From Monodelphis domestica (Eukaryota > Chordata > Mammalia > Didelphimorphia > Didelphidae), in assembly GCF_027887165.1 (NCBI RefSeq), contig NC_077229.1, positions 111,749,020-111,813,019 of the forward strand: 64,000 nucleotides of DNA, in the 5' to 3' direction. The translations under genes and the position numbers were made by a program. Of this stretch, positions 22,159 through 32,929 are shown piece by piece; position 1 is the first letter of the stretch; every line of letters begins with the position of its first letter. A model generated the notes under the pieces. It was not told the DNA's origin. It saw only the letters and a program-made list of their open reading frames with translations, and searched no databases.

Positions 22159-22946
22159 GTGTAAGGAATTAAAATGAAGGGTCTGACTAAAATATGTGAA
22201 AATTATAAATAATATAGTGGTCGCCAATTTAAAATATTATAGCTCAAGTCAAAATGACTTTCAATAGTTTTTATTTACAAAATAGGTGGAGAGAATGAAA
22301 GTTGAGAAATACAAAAAGAGGGTAGAGAAGATATTTGGCCTATCATACTAAATATTGCTCTGGTGCTCGACTCGGCCTGGCACGACTTGTTAACCCTCAA
22401 CAGATTAATCTCTTTCCAGAAGTCAGGAAAGGAAAGCCAGCTATTCACTCACCTAAGTTACCTCCAAGAGACAGTTAGAGCTGAGGATGATGACCTGTGG
22501 AGGATGACTCCTGAAGCTGACCTCTAGCCCCAGAAATTCAGGGCTTTTACAGTGACTTCTTGTCCCTTCCCCTCTTCACAGGTGCCAATCTCAGCTTTCA
22601 AATTGTCTAGCACTGCCCATAGGGACAATGTCTTACAAGATTCACTTCTTATCCTCTGGAGGTGCAAACTTTTATCAAAAAGATTCACAATTTTCTGACC
22701 GATTGGGTTGTTACTCACTTTAGTAAATGACTTTTGAACACACTTATTTAGTGTCTGGTACTACTAAATAGGTATACTAAAAGAAAGTCTGATTCACACT
22801 TCACAGTCTGGTGAGGTACTAAGTAGGGGTACTTAAGTTAGTGTTAATCAAGTGTTAACTCAAAATAGACAAAGATAATAAAGAGTTCCCTTTCACAAGT
22901 ATTAACTCAAAATAGAAAAAGAGAATAAAGAATTCTCTTTCACACA
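22159..22946 (-). mobile_element. ERV LTR plus primer-binding site and start of leader
   Basis: Reverse complement begins TGTGTGAAAGAG (22946) and contains a polyadenylation-type 'gtaaataaaaactattg'. It is followed by TGGCGACCAC (plus 22217-22226), which matches the 3' end of tRNA-Arg (UCG/CCG) as I recall it. A duplicated 'gttaac-actt / ttaatacttg' region lies near its 5' end. About 50-60 bp of leader follows the PBS. The exact LTR 3' end (CA) is unclear. Confidence 0.6.
22217..22226 (-). other. Putative retroviral primer-binding site, tRNA-Arg type
   Basis: TGGCGACCAC on the minus strand; ten bases agree with the complement of the CCA-tailed 3' end of an arginine tRNA (UCG/CCG) recalled from human. 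Confidence 0.5.
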
Positions 22947-22949
22947 GGT

Positions 22950-23232
22950 CAGCCAAATTTTGTTGTTCAGTTGTTTCAGTCCTGTCTGACTCTTTGTGAC
23001 TCCATCTGGATTTTTTTTTTTTTTGCAGAGATACTGGAGTGGTTTATCATTTCCTTCTTAGGCTAACTCATTTTACAGAGGAGGAAACTAAGGCAAACAG
23101 GGTTAAGTGATTTGCCCAAGGTCACCCAACTAATAAATGTACAAGGTCATATTTGCATATTTGAACCGAGGAAGATGAGTCTTCCTGACGATAGGTCTAG
23201 TATTCTACCCACTAAGCCTTAGATTTAGCTAC
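22950..23232 (-). repeat. RTE-tailed tRNA-derived SINE (type B)
   Basis: Reverse complement of the type B element: 'ttgttgttcagttgtttcag', 'gatactggagtggtttatca', 'ttttacagaggaggaaacta', 'gacgataggtctagtattct'. Confidence 0.8.
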
Positions 23233-23284
23233 TAGCTATTCCACATGCCTGACAATTCATTTGTGATCTCCAAGTATTTATAGA

Positions 23285-23425
23285 AGCTATTCCTGGTTCT
23301 GGGAATGCACTGTCCTCTCAGCTCCACCTCCCAAAAATCTTATCTTCCTTTCAGTCTTGATTTATGTGCTACTTAATCCATGATGCTTTCTCCTGCCTAC
23401 TCCTTCTCCTCCTCAACCCCACATG
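23285..23425 (+). repeat. L2 LINE fragment, right part
   Basis: 'ctattcctggttctgggaat', 'tgtcctctcagctccacctc' and 'gatttatgtgctacttaatc' continue the L2 segment broken at 22158. Confidence 0.6.
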
Positions 23426-23438
23426 AAATCCTTATTTA

Positions 23439-23471
<33 letters not shown>

Positions 23472-23482
23472 TGATTCTCTGG

Positions 23483-23815
23483 CGCTTGGGTAGCTAAGTG
23501 GTATAATAGATAGAATGGAGGCCTGGAATCAGGAAGACTCATTTTTCTGAGTTCAAATTGGCCTCAGATACTTACTAGCTGTGCATATGCAATGTGCTAG
23601 TGAGTCTTAGGAGAAAATTGTTTTAAGTGAGGCAGAGTTGCATAAAGTCATTAGCCTGGCCACTGGGCAAGTCACTTAACCCTGTTTCCCTTAGTTCCTC
23701 ATCTGTAAATATGAATTGGAGAAGGACAAGTCAAACCATTCCAGGATATTTTCTGAGAAAACCCCACAAAAGGGTCATAAAGAGTCAAACACTACTGCAA
23801 AACAACTAAACAATT
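23483..23815 (+). repeat. RTE-tailed SINE (type B) with ~80-bp internal insertion
   Basis: Head 'gggtagctaagtggtataat' and tail 'caaaccattccaggatattt' with 'gggtcataaagagtcaaaca'. SINE continuity is broken at about 23584-23663 by unrelated sequence between 'agctgtg' and 'ctgggcaagtcactt'. A T-rich (GTTTT)n tract precedes the head. Confidence 0.75.
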
Positions 23816-23869
23816 CTGGTGACTTGTGCATTGTGAGTAGCTAATAAATAGAATTGAATTGAATCTGAT

Positions 23870-24080
23870 TGATTGAACTTAATTCTGCAACTGGCACAAA
23901 GTTGGGGAAGGATACAAAGAACTGTAAAAACATTATCTCATTATTCTTACACAGCCCCGAGAGGTGGGTACTATTATTATCACTTCCATTTTATAGATAT
24001 AGAAACTGAGGTAGACACAGGTTAGGTGACCAGTCTAAAGTGACCCAGCTAGCAAATGAACTAACACTTAGAGCAGGTAG
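23870..24080 (+). repeat. MIR/THER1-type SINE
   Basis: 'cattatctcattattcttac', 'ccattttatagatatagaaa' and 'agtgacccagctagcaaatg' occur in MIR order. Confidence 0.65.
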
Positions 24081-24440
24081 GTGGTGGAGCAGAGAGAGTG
24101 TTGGATCTTCAGAAAGAAATGAGGGCCAGATTTGGAGATCTGGGCATAGATCTTATAGATTTAGGAGTCATCTGCATCAAGGTGACAGTTGACTTTATGG
24201 AAGTAGATGAGATAAATGAGAGTATAGAAGAAAGAAGACCCTGGGGCAGATCCCCAGTCTATCCCCATGCACAAGATATGGGATGGTGATCCTTCAAGAT
24301 GATAAAGGTTCCTTCCAACCACTTAGAAAATTGTAGCAGAGAGTGTCACAGAAAGTCAGGGAGGAGAGAATGTCCAGAAAAAGGCAGTCATCACCAGTGA
24401 CTAGCCCACTAGAAAGGTCAAGAAAGATGAGAACAAAACC
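24081..24440 (+). repeat. Old mammalian interspersed repeat
   Basis: 'agatttaggagtcatctgca', 'ctggggcagatccccagtct' and 'ctagaaaggtcaagaaagat' belong to a long non-coding repeat. A following section of the same family seems present at 59110-59390. Family not named. Confidence 0.45.
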
Positions 24441-24452
24441 AAGGCCATAAAG

Positions 24453-24847
24453 CAGGGGTCCCCAAAATTTTTAGACAGGGGGCCAGTTCACTGTCCCTCA
24501 GACCATTGGAGGGCCAGACTATAAAAACCTAACCCTAACCCTAATCCTGACCCTAACCCTAACCAGGCAGCAGTCTGCACAGTGTGGAATCCCCTCCCCC
24601 CAGATCTCCACTCACTATGCTGATGTCTTCCATTGTACAGCCACATAAGTCTTTGTGGCACCTCATTCTAAGGTGCCACGCAAAGGATTATGTCTCTGGT
24701 ACTGTATGTGAGCAACACCGCCACATACAGTGCTCCTCTCACTGACCACCAATGAAAGAGGTGCCCCTTCCAGAAGTGCAGTGGGGGCTGGATACTTGGC
24801 CCCAGGGGGCCACATGTGGCCCGCGGGTCATAATTTGGGGACCCCTG
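24453..24847. mobile_element. hAT miniature transposon with 8-bp duplications and telomere-like core
   Basis: The ends CAGGGGTCCCCAAA and TTTGGGGACCCCTG are perfect 14-bp inverted repeats. Flanks are CCATAAAG (24445-24452) and CCATAAAA (24848-24855), 7 of 8 matching. The 395-bp element encodes nothing and has an internal inverted run of CCCTAA repeats. It resembles opossum hAT families; no transposase present, so it moved non-autonomously. Confidence 0.93.
24527..24564 (+). repeat. Telomere-like (CCCTAA)n array
   Basis: About six CCCTAA units, two with variants ('cctaatcctgaccctaa'), lie inside the hAT miniature and so are not a chromosome end. Confidence 0.9.
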
Positions 24848-24869
24848 CCATAAAATATCAGCTCATGAA

Positions 24870-25285
24870 CCCCCTCTCACTCTTTCCTCCCCCCTCCCGA
24901 ATCCAACAAGCAGTTCCACTGGGTTATTAACATATCATTGTTCAAAACCTATTTCCGTGTTATTCATATTTGCAGTAGAGTGATCTTTTAATATCAAAAC
25001 CCCAATCATATCCCTATCACACTACATGATTGATCACATATTTTTCTAATGCATTTGTTTTCACAGATCTTTCTCTGGATGTGGATAGTGTTCTTTCTCA
25101 TACGTCCTTCCAAATTGTCCTGGATCATTGCATTGCTGCTAGTAGAGAAGCCCATTACATGCAATTGTACCACAGTGTATCAGGCTCTGCATATAAGGTT
25201 CTCCTGGTTTTGCTCCTTTCACTATGCATCAATTCCCGGAGGTGGTTCCAGTTCACATGGAATTTTGTTTTGCCTGGTAAAGCTG
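24870..25285 (-). mobile_element. L1 3' end fragment
   Basis: Minus-strand L1 3'UTR and ORF2 tail: 'aacaagcagttccactgggt' and 'ggttctcctggttttgctcc' parallel the young L1 at about 12280 and 12570. 5'-truncated; an A-tail is not obvious on the left side. Confidence 0.8.
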
Positions 25286-25379
25286 TCTAGAAGTGAATGA
25301 GCTGATTCAGAATGAATACTGAAAATAGCTTTCACTTCCATAATGCTTCAGGGTTTGCAAAATGATCCAGAATCACATA

Positions 25380-25690
25380 ATCTGGAGAGGACCTCAGAGG
25401 TTCTCTAGTCTAATGGTGTCAAACTGGAATAGAAAAGGAAAACATAATCTATGTTTTATCCTGTTGTATCACATTTTTGTTTGTTGGTTTTTTTAGACAT
25501 TTCCCAAATATATTTGAAGTCAGGTCGGATCCTCTCAAGGTTCTGCCAAAAAGCCTGAGTATCACTCCCCTCTGATCTAGTGCAGCCCCTTCATTTTGCA
25601 GATGGCAGGGTTGACCTCCAGAGAGAAGGCATTTGTTAAGGTCACCCAGGGAGTCAACATTATAGAATACAGAAGGAATCTTTTGACAAT
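25380..25690 (+). repeat. Old repeat carrying a nested hAT-like miniature (about 25412-25570)
   Basis: Outer sequence 'tctggagaggacctcagagg' resumes at 'gatctagtgcagccccttca'. The inner segment starts 'aatggtgtcaaactgg' and belongs to the GGTGTCAAACTC group seen at 1581 and 57262. Possible duplication around 'tctagt'. Confidence 0.5.
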
Positions 25691-26036
25691 TTTATCTAAA
25701 CAGACTCTTTTTTATAGAAGAAATGGGGAACCTGAATAGGGAAGAGACCTTGGAGAACATTTTCTCTTAACCCACTACTCCCATTTTTACAGAAGAGGAA
25801 ACTAAAAGGGGAAAAGGACTTACATGTGGCCACATTATCAAGTTAGAATCAGAATCACAGAATCTCAAGGTTATAAATGACCCATATCTAAACTACTGCA
25901 GTACCTGGGCAGTAATCCTTCTGTCTTTTACTTGACAACTTCTGGTGAAGTAGAACTTACTATCTACCCCCCCCCCATAACCTATTTTCCTTTTGTATAG
26001 TATTAATTGCTAGTAGATTTTCCCTCACATCAGGGC

Positions 26037-26425
26037 TAATAGCTAACATTAATACTCTAAAATTTGCAAAGCATTTTATTTTTATTATATCAATTTTTAA
26101 ACTCAACTTCCATCTTCAGATCAATACTGTATGTTGGTTCCAAGGCAGAAAAGAAGTAAGAGGAAAGCAGTGGGAGTTAAGGGACTTACCTAGGGTCACA
26201 TAGCTAGGAGGTGTCTAAGGTCATATTTGAACCCAAGATCTCCCATCTCTTGATCTGACTCAACCTCCTGAGCCACCTACCTGCCCTTCAAAGCATTTTA
26301 GTTACATTTTCTCATTCAAGTTTTACAATAATCAAAGGTATGCACATTATTACAATCCTCATTTTATAAATAAACTGAAGCTCAGAAAAAATGTCTCAGG
26401 TAAATTGATGGGGAAAATAGATTCC
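26037..26425 (+). repeat. MIR/THER1-type SINE split by a type A SINE
   Basis: Left arm 'actctaaaatttgcaaagca' and right arm 'aagcattttagttacatttt' ... 'cctcattttataaataaact' are one MIR interrupted at 26079-26288. Confidence 0.75.
26079..26288 (-). repeat. Type A SINE nested in MIR, 12-bp duplications
   Basis: Reverse complement of type A, bounded by perfect direct repeats 'caaagcatttta' at 26067-26078 and 26289-26300. Shows the SINE is younger than the MIR. Confidence 0.9.
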
Positions 26426-26439
26426 TCTACATTTGGCGG

Positions 26440-26580
26440 GCTGAGTTTGGAGTCAGAAGAACTTGTTTAGAATTCTGACTGCTCCTTATTAGCTGAGTGA
26501 ACTGGAGTGATTCATTTCATTTTCTGGTTCTCAGTTTTTAAAATTAAGAGACTGGACTAGATGTCCTAATTTTTTGTTCA
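26440..26580 (+). repeat. MIR-like fragment
   Basis: 'ctgagtttggagtcagaaga' and 'aagagactggactagatg' fit the MIR body. Confidence 0.55.
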
Positions 26581-26589
26581 TTTCATTTC

Positions 26590-27010
26590 ATTATTTCTTC
26601 CAATGAATTTTTAAAATAAAATACCCAATTTATTTTCTTTCCTTCACATTCCTCCCTCTCACTTAAGAATAAAAAAAGAAAATCCTCACAAGTATAGATA
26701 GTAAAAAAAAAATCAATTTCCACATTGGTAATGTCTGAAAATGGTCTTTATCATTCTATCTTTTAAGTTTACTGAGGTGGGGAGTACTTCAACTCTTTTC
26801 TAAGTTATTTTTCTTCATGAAGTCATTTTTCTTGTCTAAATTTTTTTCTTCATTATACTCACTTTGCTATGCTTTAGTTTGTAGAAGTCTTCCCAGTATC
26901 CTCTGAATATTTCATTACATGAATGAATGAAACCATTCCCTAACAGATTGGCATTCTCATAGAGTTTCTAGTTCTGGCTACTATTCTAAAAGTTGCTATA
27001 TTTTTTTTTG
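26590..27010 (-). mobile_element. Old L1 3' end fragment
   Basis: 'accattccctaacagattgg' and 'ctactattctaaaagttgct' are diverged forms of the ORF2 3' region; the 3'UTR side shows 'cttcacattcctccctctca'. Highly decayed. Confidence 0.6.
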
Positions 27011-27239
27011 TATATATAAATCTTTTATTTCATTCTTGGGTCTCTTTCAGGTAGATATAATTAGATGACTTCTAATGTACCTTCTAGATTTAAGCTATGA
27101 TTTTATGAATCTAATCTAAGAAATTTGGAGAAAGAGGATTCTCTCAGAAGCCAAGCTGGGATAGGTGGCAACAGGTGAAAGAGAAACTCCTCTCTCTTCT
27201 CTGACCCCTTAGTGCTGGGAGGGAACCCTAAAAAGAAGA

Positions 27240-27742
27240 AGGAATACTATTATGGTATAAGGAATGATGAACAGAATGATTTCAGAAAGAACTGGAAAGA
27301 CCTACATGAACTGATGCAAAGTGAAATAAGTAGAACCAGGAGATTATAGACAACAACAGTAATATCATGGAATGATCAACTGTGAAAGATTTAGCTACTC
27401 AACAATACAATGACCCAAGACAGTTCTGAGGGACTTATGACAAAGAATGCTATCCACTTCCAGAGAAAGAACTGTTGGAGTAGCAATGCAGATGAAAGCA
27501 TTCAATTTTTCACTTGTTTATTTGGGTTTGTGTTTTGGGGTTTGGATTATATAAAATTATTCACATACAAAAATGAACAATATGGAAATATGTTTTGTGT
27601 GATAATACATATATAACCCAAATTGAATTGCTTGCCATCTCCAGGAAGGGGGAGGAAAGGAGGGAGACAGTTTGGATCATATGACTTTGGAAAACTTATG
27701 TGGAAATTTATTATATATAATTGGCAAAAAAAAAAAAAGAAA
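27240..27742 (+). mobile_element. L1 3' end with A-tail
   Basis: Plus-strand ORF2 end ('ggaatactattatggtataa', 'gaagcaaagtgaaataagtag'-like text at 27300) and 3'UTR ('ggagacagtttggatcatat') finish in an A12 tail at 27726-27740. 5'-truncated insertion of an older subfamily. Confidence 0.85.
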
Positions 27743-27799
27743 AAATAACAAGGAAAAGAAAAACCCTGTATTAGGGGTGTTTGTGTTATAGGTTGTTCC

Positions 27800-27985
27800 C
27801 TTTCTTTTTTTCATTTTTTTATTTTTTAATTTGGTTAATTTCAAACATTATTCCTTGGTTACAAAAATCATATTCTATTCCTTTCTCCCCTCCCTCTGCC
27901 CTTCCTGTAGCCAACGTGCAATTCCACTGGGTATTACATGTGTCCTTGGCCAGAACCTATTTCCAAGCCTTTCTTGACACTTGGT
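27800..27985 (-). mobile_element. L1 3'UTR fragment with T-run
   Basis: 'aatttcaaacattattcctt' and 'gtagccaacgtgcaattcca' parallel 12205-12295 of the young L1. Severely 5'-truncated. Confidence 0.8.
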
Positions 27986-28149
27986 ATTTCTTTATTTAGT
28001 GCACTAAGAGAACAAATAGGAACCAACAAGCAAAGTATGGATACTCAATATAATCTTCAATTTAATTCAAGCATTGATTAAGTGCCTACTATGTTTAAGG
28101 ATTTGATCTAGATCCTAAGGATATGGAAATGAGAAATTTCATTCCCAGA

Positions 28150-28545
28150 TCTAGAGGAGATAATGATAATAACTTAAATTTTTAGTGTTTTGAGATTTAC
28201 AAAGTGCTTTGCATACATTCTTATTTGTTGTTATTGTTCAGTTATGTCCAACTCTTTATGACCTCATTTGAGATTTTCTTGGCAAAGGTACTAGAATGGT
28301 TTGCCATTTCCTTTTTCAGTTCATTTTACAAATGAAGAGACTGGGGCAAGTAGACTTAAATGACTTGTCCAAGACCACATTGCTAGTGAGTGTCTGAGGC
28401 CAGATTTGCACTTAGGAAAATGAGTCTTCCTGATTTCAGGCTTGGAACTCTATCCACTGCCCCACCTAGTTGTCCTGCCTTTTTGAGTCCCATAATAACC
28501 CTGTGAGACAGGAAATAAGTACTAGTTATGATTCACAATAATATA
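28150..28545 (+). repeat. MIR/THER1-type SINE split by a type B SINE
   Basis: Left arm 'tttacaaagtgctttgcata', right arm 'aataaccctgtgagacagg'. Interrupted at about 28222-28478. Confidence 0.65.
28222..28478 (-). repeat. RTE-tailed SINE (type B), nested
   Basis: 'gttgttattgttcagttatg', 'gaatggtttgccatttcctt', 'gtgagtgtctgaggccagat' and 'ctgccccacctagttgtcc' in reverse orientation. Confidence 0.82.
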
Positions 28546-29150
28546 GAGTGTAGCAACTCATACTCCTAGAAAGCTGTCCTAAGTGGCTTAGCATTCACTC
28601 AAGATCTTAACTCAAAAGCCTCCACCAATGTGTTCACTTTTACCAGGCAACAAGGGAACACATTATTCCGAGTAAAAGATCTTTACTTGGCACAACAAAT
28701 TAAAGAATATAGAAAGATCCTTCAATGTGTGCATATCATAGCTCTCCTACAAGTTACACCATCACCAGTTGGAAAGGATTTGCATATAGGGAACACACCT
28801 GGAGGATATACATTTAGTAGATGTGAGAGAAATTGCATCTGACCTGAGCCTTGGAAGAGAAAAAGAGAACAAAAACATTCATGCCAGGAATGGAAAACAG
28901 CTTACAGTCCATCAATGCAAGATGCCAGGAGATGAGAAAACAGATACTGTTTATTTTGGCTTAAACAGAAGGAATGAAGTGGAATCATGTGAAATACAGC
29001 TGGAAAGGTAGGTGGCAATCAGATCATGGAAGACATTCAATGCCAGGCTAAGTAGATTATATTTTATCCTATTAAGGAAAGGAAGGGGGCAACAAAAATT
29101 GAATTAGATTAGAAGATGACATAGTGAGGTATGTGTATTTGTCTGTTTCC
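28546..29150. other. Mostly unassigned; fragment of the long old repeat near 29020-29090
   Basis: 'catggaagacattcaatgcc' at about 29020 recalls the long repeat also at 11200. No gene recognised; frames at 28630-29011 lack motifs. Confidence 0.4.
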
Positions 29151-29154
29151 TCAA

Positions 29155-29345
29155 TAATTGACATTTATATAGTGATTTAAGATTTACAGAAGTTATGAGA
29201 TTCCCAACAACCCAATGAAATAGGCATTACAAATGGCATTATCCCTATTTTGCAGAAGAGGAGACTGGGACTTAAACAGGGTCACAAAGGCAGTTAAAGG
29301 TCAAAGGTGGGATTCAAACTCATTCTCTTAGATTTAAGTCCAGTA
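29155..29345 (+). repeat. MIR/THER1-type SINE
   Basis: 'gacatttatatagtgattta', 'ttttgcagaagaggagactg' and 'gtgggattcaaactcattct'. Confidence 0.7.
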
Positions 29346-29810
29346 GTCTGTACTACATCATTCAGCTTGTTTATAGGAAGGTTATTTTGGCAGCTGTTAG
29401 AAGGCTATCGTTTTACCCATCTCCAGCTTCCCAATGACTTGTTCATTTCCTTTAATTTTAGCTGGGGTTTTCCTCAAGCTCCACTAGGATGGTTCTGCTA
29501 ACTACTTGACATTGCTTTACTTATATTTCCCTCTTTTTCTAAACTCTCCAAAATCTTTGACCTGAGAGAAATTCCTCTTTAGCTTGGGTGTGCTGGAGCC
29601 AGCTCAAACGAGAAGCGCTGACACCCCTGAAATTGGCAAACTACTCATCAGATCTTGACTTGTTGTTTTATTGATTTTCTATACTTAATACTCTGAAGGA
29701 GAAAAATGTTAATTACACACATTAAACCTTAAAATGGCATAAATGTCTTATGTCCTACTTTCTTCGTCAGTCAGTTGTTAAAGCAATTACCAGCACACCC
29801 CTGCCTGGAA

Positions 29811-29984
29811 AGGAATAGCTACGTGGCACAGTGGATAGAACACCAGGCCTGGAGTCTGGAAGTCCTGGGTTCAAATCTGGCCTCAGACACTTCCTAGGAG
29901 TTACCTTAGGCAAGTCACTTAACCTTGTTTGCCTAGCCCTTGTTTAAATTATTACTAAGATAGAAAATAAGATTTTTTTTAAAG
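29811..29984 (+). repeat. Type A tRNA-derived SINE, short 3' end
   Basis: 'tagctacgtggcacagtgga' head, 'gcctggagtctggaagtcct', 'caagtcacttaaccttgttt', T/A-rich end. A segment before the tail is deleted relative to other copies. Confidence 0.82.
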
Positions 29985-30173
29985 AAAGAGTTTATTAGAA
30001 AGAAAAACTGGACTTCTCCTTCCAAGCTGCCCTCATCTAGACTTGTAGGTGACCTACCCACCCCCATTCCCTAGACATAGTACATTATCCCATTCTTTGG
30101 CTGATGGCTCATTTCAGCAGACAAGTTCAACAACAATCCCCTGTCATTCTCCAATGGGGGCTTTGCCATAGAG

Positions 30174-30389
30174 CAGTGATGGCAAAACTTTTAGAGACTG
30201 AGGGCTCAAACTGCAATTCTCATACCACATGTGAGTTGCCCCCCTTACCCCAGAGAGGGGAGGGATGAAGCCCTCCCATTGGGGCTGCTGGGCAGAGGGC
30301 AGGTTATGTGAAAAATGTCCTCAGACACAGTGGAGAGCAGGAAGGGAGCAGCCCCCTTTGGCATGCATGCCATAGGTTCACCAACATAT
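30174..30389. mobile_element. hAT miniature transposon with perfect 8-bp duplication
   Basis: Left end CAGTGATGGCAAAAC; the right end is a diverged inverted copy. Flanks CCATAGAG at 30166-30173 and 30390-30397 are identical. The 216-bp element is non-coding, with a purine-rich centre ('gagaggggagggatgaag'). Confidence 0.9.
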
Positions 30390-30639
30390 CCATAGAGGTA
30401 CCTAAAGATTCTATGATTTTATTTCTCAGACAACTTCTTTTAGGATGTCATGTCATCATTTGATTCTTTGGAGCCTGATGACTTCTGAATGGGCCCCTGA
30501 GGTCGCATCTGCATTCCCACTGAAGTCATGCCTGTTGGCAAGTTACCACATTACCAGTTTCAGGAAGTTCAGCCACACAGACTTCTTGAACTTTTGCCAT
30601 CAACTTCCCTCCTCTTAGTTCTTCTTACTAAAAACAAAT

Positions 30640-30855
30640 AAGAATAACTTACAGTTATATCATACTCTGAATTACTAAGCATTTTATATTCATATTCTTT
30701 AGTCTTCACAGCAAGCTTGTGAGTTAGGCAGAGCAGGTGTTATCCCAATTTTACAGATGAGAAAATTGAGATTCAAAAGTTAAATGCTATGCCAAAGGTG
30801 ACAAAAGTGGTAAATGGCAATGCCAGAATTCAAAGCCAGATTTTCAAAGTCTTAA
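30640..30855 (+). repeat. MIR/THER1-type SINE
   Basis: 'acagcaagcttgtgagttag', 'ccaattttacagatgagaaa' and 'ccagaattcaaagccagatt'. Confidence 0.7.
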
Positions 30856-30869
30856 GACATTCCACCATG

Positions 30870-31570
30870 TCCTGTTGTCCTTCCATCTGCTTTCATCAGA
30901 CTGTTTCTTCAGATATCCTCTGTTTTTCTAACTGCTGCCAAGTCACTTCATTTCACATGTCATGTCACTCCTCTGCTCAAAAATCCTCAATAATTCCCTA
31001 TTGCCTATTGAGTAAAATTCAAATTTCTCTGCCTAGAATTCAAGGTTCTCCATAATATAACACCTTCTCCCTTTCTAATTTTATTTTATAGTCAATCCAT
31101 CAGAGTACCTCGGTTCTATTCAAATCTGACTTTGCTATTACCTTTATTCCCCAACCCTGCAACATAACTTTATTCTCTCCAGCGCTCCATAATTTTACTT
31201 ATGTGATCCCCTATGCCTGAAATTCATTGCCTTCCTCTCTTTGTCCATTGAATGACTATCCATCCATTAAAACCTAACTCAAATGTTTCATCATCTATGC
31301 ATCTTCCCCTGACTCTCTTAGTGGTAAAAAGCTGCCTTGTCAAGAGCAACTAGGTGGCTCAGTGGATAGAGCATGCCTGGAGATGGGAGATCCTGAGTTC
31401 AAATATGACCCCAGACACTTCCTAGCTTGGTGACCCTGAGCAAATCACTTAACCCTGTTTGCCTAGCCCTTATTGCTTTTCAGCTCTGGAACTGTGCAAT
31501 TAGGATCTTCTCCTAAGAACTCTCTTTCTCAGCATCCTATTTGTGTATTTATATCACATACTAGCATAAG
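30870..31570 (+). repeat. L2 LINE 3' region split by a type A SINE
   Basis: 'tgtcactcctctgctcaaaa', 'cctattgcctattgagtaaa' and 'tgcctgaaattcattgcctt' follow L2 order. The segment after the SINE ('taagaactctctttctcagc') continues it. Confidence 0.65.
31335..31485 (+). repeat. Type A SINE nested in L2
   Basis: 'caactaggtggctcagtgga', 'gatgggagatcctgagttca' and 'gagcaaatcacttaaccctg'; 3' end truncated. Confidence 0.82.
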
Positions 31571-31797
31571 GAAGATATAAGTTTTGTGTAACACCACCTC
31601 TCTCTCTCTCTCTCTCTTTTCCTGGGAAGGTGGTTATGGAGGTTGGGTGAGAGCCAAGCAGGAGAATTTTACCCATGTGGTTTTACTTAGGCTGTATACT
31701 TTTGTTCTTTTATTTCTTCTACTTCATGTGATTACTGATAAACCTTATAAATTCTAATACTTAGAGTTATTGGACATTAATTTAAATCTTACATTTT

Positions 31798-31807
31798 TGG
31801 CAAGCCA
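31798..31807 (+). other. Putative primer-binding site, tRNA-Arg(ACG)-like
   Basis: TGGCAAGCCA, four bases after the LTR end. It differs from the recalled tRNA-Arg(ACG) complement TGGCGAGCCA by one G to A change at a CpG. Confidence 0.45.
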
Positions 31808-32929
31808 TGAAGAGATAGAATCCTTGATCTTCTTTTAAGATAGTCTTTGAGTAAAGATAGGGCGTAAATTATTTTGAGAAAACCATGTTTCTCACCTGCT
31901 GTGGCCCTTCTTGCCTTCCCCCTTAGGGGGACTCTCTTCAGAGTCTTTCTGATGGCAGACACCAGAAGTGGCATCTCTGCCCACCCCCTTTGGTTTGTAG
32001 GACTTAGCCTGAAGGTATTTGCTGAGCCTGCCATGTCTTTTGAGCAAGGCATTTTTCCTGCACAGAAAGGTAAAGTATAAATTTCAGCAACAGCTGAGTG
32101 CTTGCTGCTGCTTTGGAAACCCAGGTGTTTCTCTTAGGCAACAATTAACTTTTACCTGAGGGAACCCTTCCACCCTCTTAACTCCTTGCTCACATAGCTA
32201 GGGAGAGAAATCAAGGGGAGCAGCAGTCCCCTGCCCATGTGACAGTGGAAGTAAGTGGCTCCCTAACACTTTTACCCCTAGTGGGGAGGGAAAGGAAGGT
32301 TACTCTTCCAAACCTCTTAACTTTACTCAGTACATACTAGGGTAGCACCACATTCAAGCAGGAAGTAGAATTGCTACAGATTTAATAATTTGATTTAAAA
32401 GCATGTCCCATTCTGTGAAAGAGCAGAGCATTACCAAAGTTTTAGAATGTCTTTTCTTACTACCATTCCTGGGAGTATATGTACCAATTGGATACTTTGA
32501 AATTTATCCATTCCTCCCCAAGAAAAAAAAACTGAAATATATCTTGAGTAATCTCAAGATGCAGAAGGGAGAATCTACCCAGTCTCTGCAATGCATCCAA
32601 CATGGGGTTCATCCATACTATGCTCAGTACAGAAATCCCCCTCAGTATGGGGGACCTCAGAAGCATGGTCAAAGGAATATGGATGGATGATGATACTTGG
32701 GAGAAGAAGGAACCTCAATGAGTCTGGAGGTGAATTTTAAGCTTTTTCGGATTCTGTTGCCTTATTGATGTTAATTGTTTCAGTTTGTTCCCCTCCTAAT
32801 AGTAAAGACGTTTCTGTAATATAGCTATCAGAATTAGAGTAAAGGACACTTGGATTGATTGCTGAGTGCCTGTATCCTGTCATGTTTATTGTATTTGCTG
32901 ATTGTTTGCTTATATTAATCTAATCTATT

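Noticed and set aside
24527..24564. Telomere-like repeats as evidence for a chromosome end or fusion point
   Set aside because: They lie inside a 395-bp hAT miniature with intact inverted ends and target duplications.
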